DNA from: Methanobacteriota archaeon
Lineage (GTDB): Archaea; Thermoplasmatota; Poseidoniia; MGIII; CG-Epi1
DNA: 5,505 nt
Assembly (NCBI GenBank): GCA_003193815.1
Contig: PSPB01000086.1
Span: 1-5,505 of the forward strand
Reading direction: 5' to 3'
Below the pieces are notes generated by a model. That model had not been told where the DNA came from. It worked only from the letters and a program-made list of their open reading frames with translations, and did not search any database. This document shows, piece by piece, positions 5,087-5,505 of this stretch (position 1 is its first letter; each line of letters opens with the position of its first letter). A program made the translations under genes and the position numbers.

Positions 5087-5505
5087 CTGTCGCGCATCAC
5101 CAGCGGCACTTGCGCCGCCACTTCAGTCGCCAGGAATCCCGCGCCGTGCAATTCGGCGGCGCGTTCGCCAGCGGTGCCGAGCAGCCACGCCGCGACACGT
5201 GCGGCCTGAAACCCCGTAAGGCCACGCGCCAGTACCGCGGCGCACATCCCCGCCAGCACGTCACCGGTGCCACCGACCGCCAGACGCGGATGGCCGGTGC
5301 GGTTGCGCCGAGTGCGGGAGCCGTCGGAGATTATGTCCTCCGGCCCTTTCGCGAGCACGGTAGCACCGTAAGCGCGCGCGACGGCCGTGACCGTGGCTTC
5401 GCGCCCGTCAGCATCGATGTCTGCTGCCTTCGCGAGCCGCGCCAGCTCGCCCGCGTGCGGCGTCAGCAGCGCATTTTGCGCTGCTGACGGCTCCAGCCCG
5501 AAGAG
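5083..5505 (-). CDS. nnrD: ADP/ATP-dependent NAD(P)H-hydrate dehydratase, C-terminal part
   Basis: 140 residues are visible; the N-terminal part lies beyond the right edge, so there is no start here. The frame is open from 5505 to TAA at 5085-5083. Motifs of the ribokinase-like NnrD family are clear: LLTPHAGELARL near the start of the visible part, then VLAKGPEDII, then GHPRLAVGGTGDVLAGMCAAVLARGL with the GTGD phosphate-binding and catalytic Asp motif, and a helical end WLLGTAGERAAE...GFLATEVAAQVP. The enzyme dehydrates hydrated NADH/NADPH back to the normal cofactor; in many microbes it is fused to the NnrE epimerase, which would be N-terminal and out of view. High GC composition, housekeeping. 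It converges on the exported protein gene with a 4-base overlap. A perfect 13-bp inverted repeat falls just upstream of the LTPHAGE codons. Confidence 0.93.
   Translation of the reverse strand, partial: LFGLEPSAAQNALLTPHAGELARLAKAADIDADGREATVTAVARAYGATVLAKGPEDIISDGSRTRRNRTGHPRLAVGGTGDVLAGMCAAVLARGLTGFQAARVAAWLLGTAGERAAELHGAGFLATEVAAQVPLVMRDS
5461..5489. repeat. Perfect 13-bp inverted repeat with 3-base loop inside nnrD
   Basis: CGTCAGCAGCGCA (5461-5473), loop TTT (5474-5476), then the exact reverse complement (5477-5489). On the coding strand it encodes SAAQNALLT. The form (perfect stem, 3-base loop) matches the one at 1245-1281 although the sequence is different. Confidence 0.93.

Noticed and set aside
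5110..5487. 125-residue plus-strand open frame
   Set aside because: Antisense to nnrD, whose GTGD and TPHAGE motifs are unmistakable.

Overview
This window looks like euryarchaeal chromosomal DNA. Composition and protein style best fit a GC-rich marine Thermoplasmatota-type lineage such as Marine Group II; that placement is inference, but the archaeal assignment is well supported. It rests on a tRNA-Trp gene with an intron after position 37 whose intron is built as a box C/D methylation guide RNA, on three TATA-like boxes centred 24-27 bases upstream of start codons (leaderless transcripts), on an encoded CCA tail, and on a secreted thioredoxin/Ig-repeat protein ending in an archaeosortase-like C-terminal sorting signal.

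Layout. (1) Bases 1-~955 are visibly AT-richer than the rest and carry a two-gene minus-strand operon: a Nudix-fold protein with a degenerate Nudix box, then, starting on the very next base after its stop, a zinc-ribbon protein cut by the left window edge. (2) Bases 960-1115 (minus) are the tRNA-Trp gene, 80-base intron included; its 3' end marks the composition change, so the AT-rich pair may be an island at the tRNA 3' end. (3) A short divergent promoter region (1116-1202) separates the tRNA from a plus-strand pair: an unrecognised 180-residue protein with an acidic N-terminal tail, containing a perfect 17-bp hairpin in its coding sequence, and one base later ribulose-phosphate 3-epimerase (rpe), whose reading frame is broken by one base near 1921-1930. 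(4) Bases 2386-2759 hold no convincing gene and are bracketed by an 18-base direct repeat (17/18 identical) that covers the rpe stop codon on one side and the promoter of the next gene on the other, as if something had been inserted there. (5) A 760-residue exported protein (signal peptide, CxxC thioredoxin domain, about four Ig-like repeats, C-terminal anchor) fills 2804-5086. (6) Convergent to it, with overlapping stop codons, is the C-terminal part of NAD(P)HX dehydratase (nnrD), which runs off the right edge.

How the parts relate. The tRNA intron is self-contained: after transcription it would fold with C/D-box proteins and direct 2'-O-methylation of C34 (and probably C39) of the same tRNA before or around splicing. 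The rpe and nnrD genes are housekeeping functions (pentose-phosphate interconversion; repair of damaged NAD(P)H). The exported protein is a surface-anchored, thiol-active candidate. No coherent defence or mobile system is visible; the most interesting items are the guide-RNA intron, the perfect palindromes inside two coding regions, the repeat-bracketed insert, and the rpe frame break.
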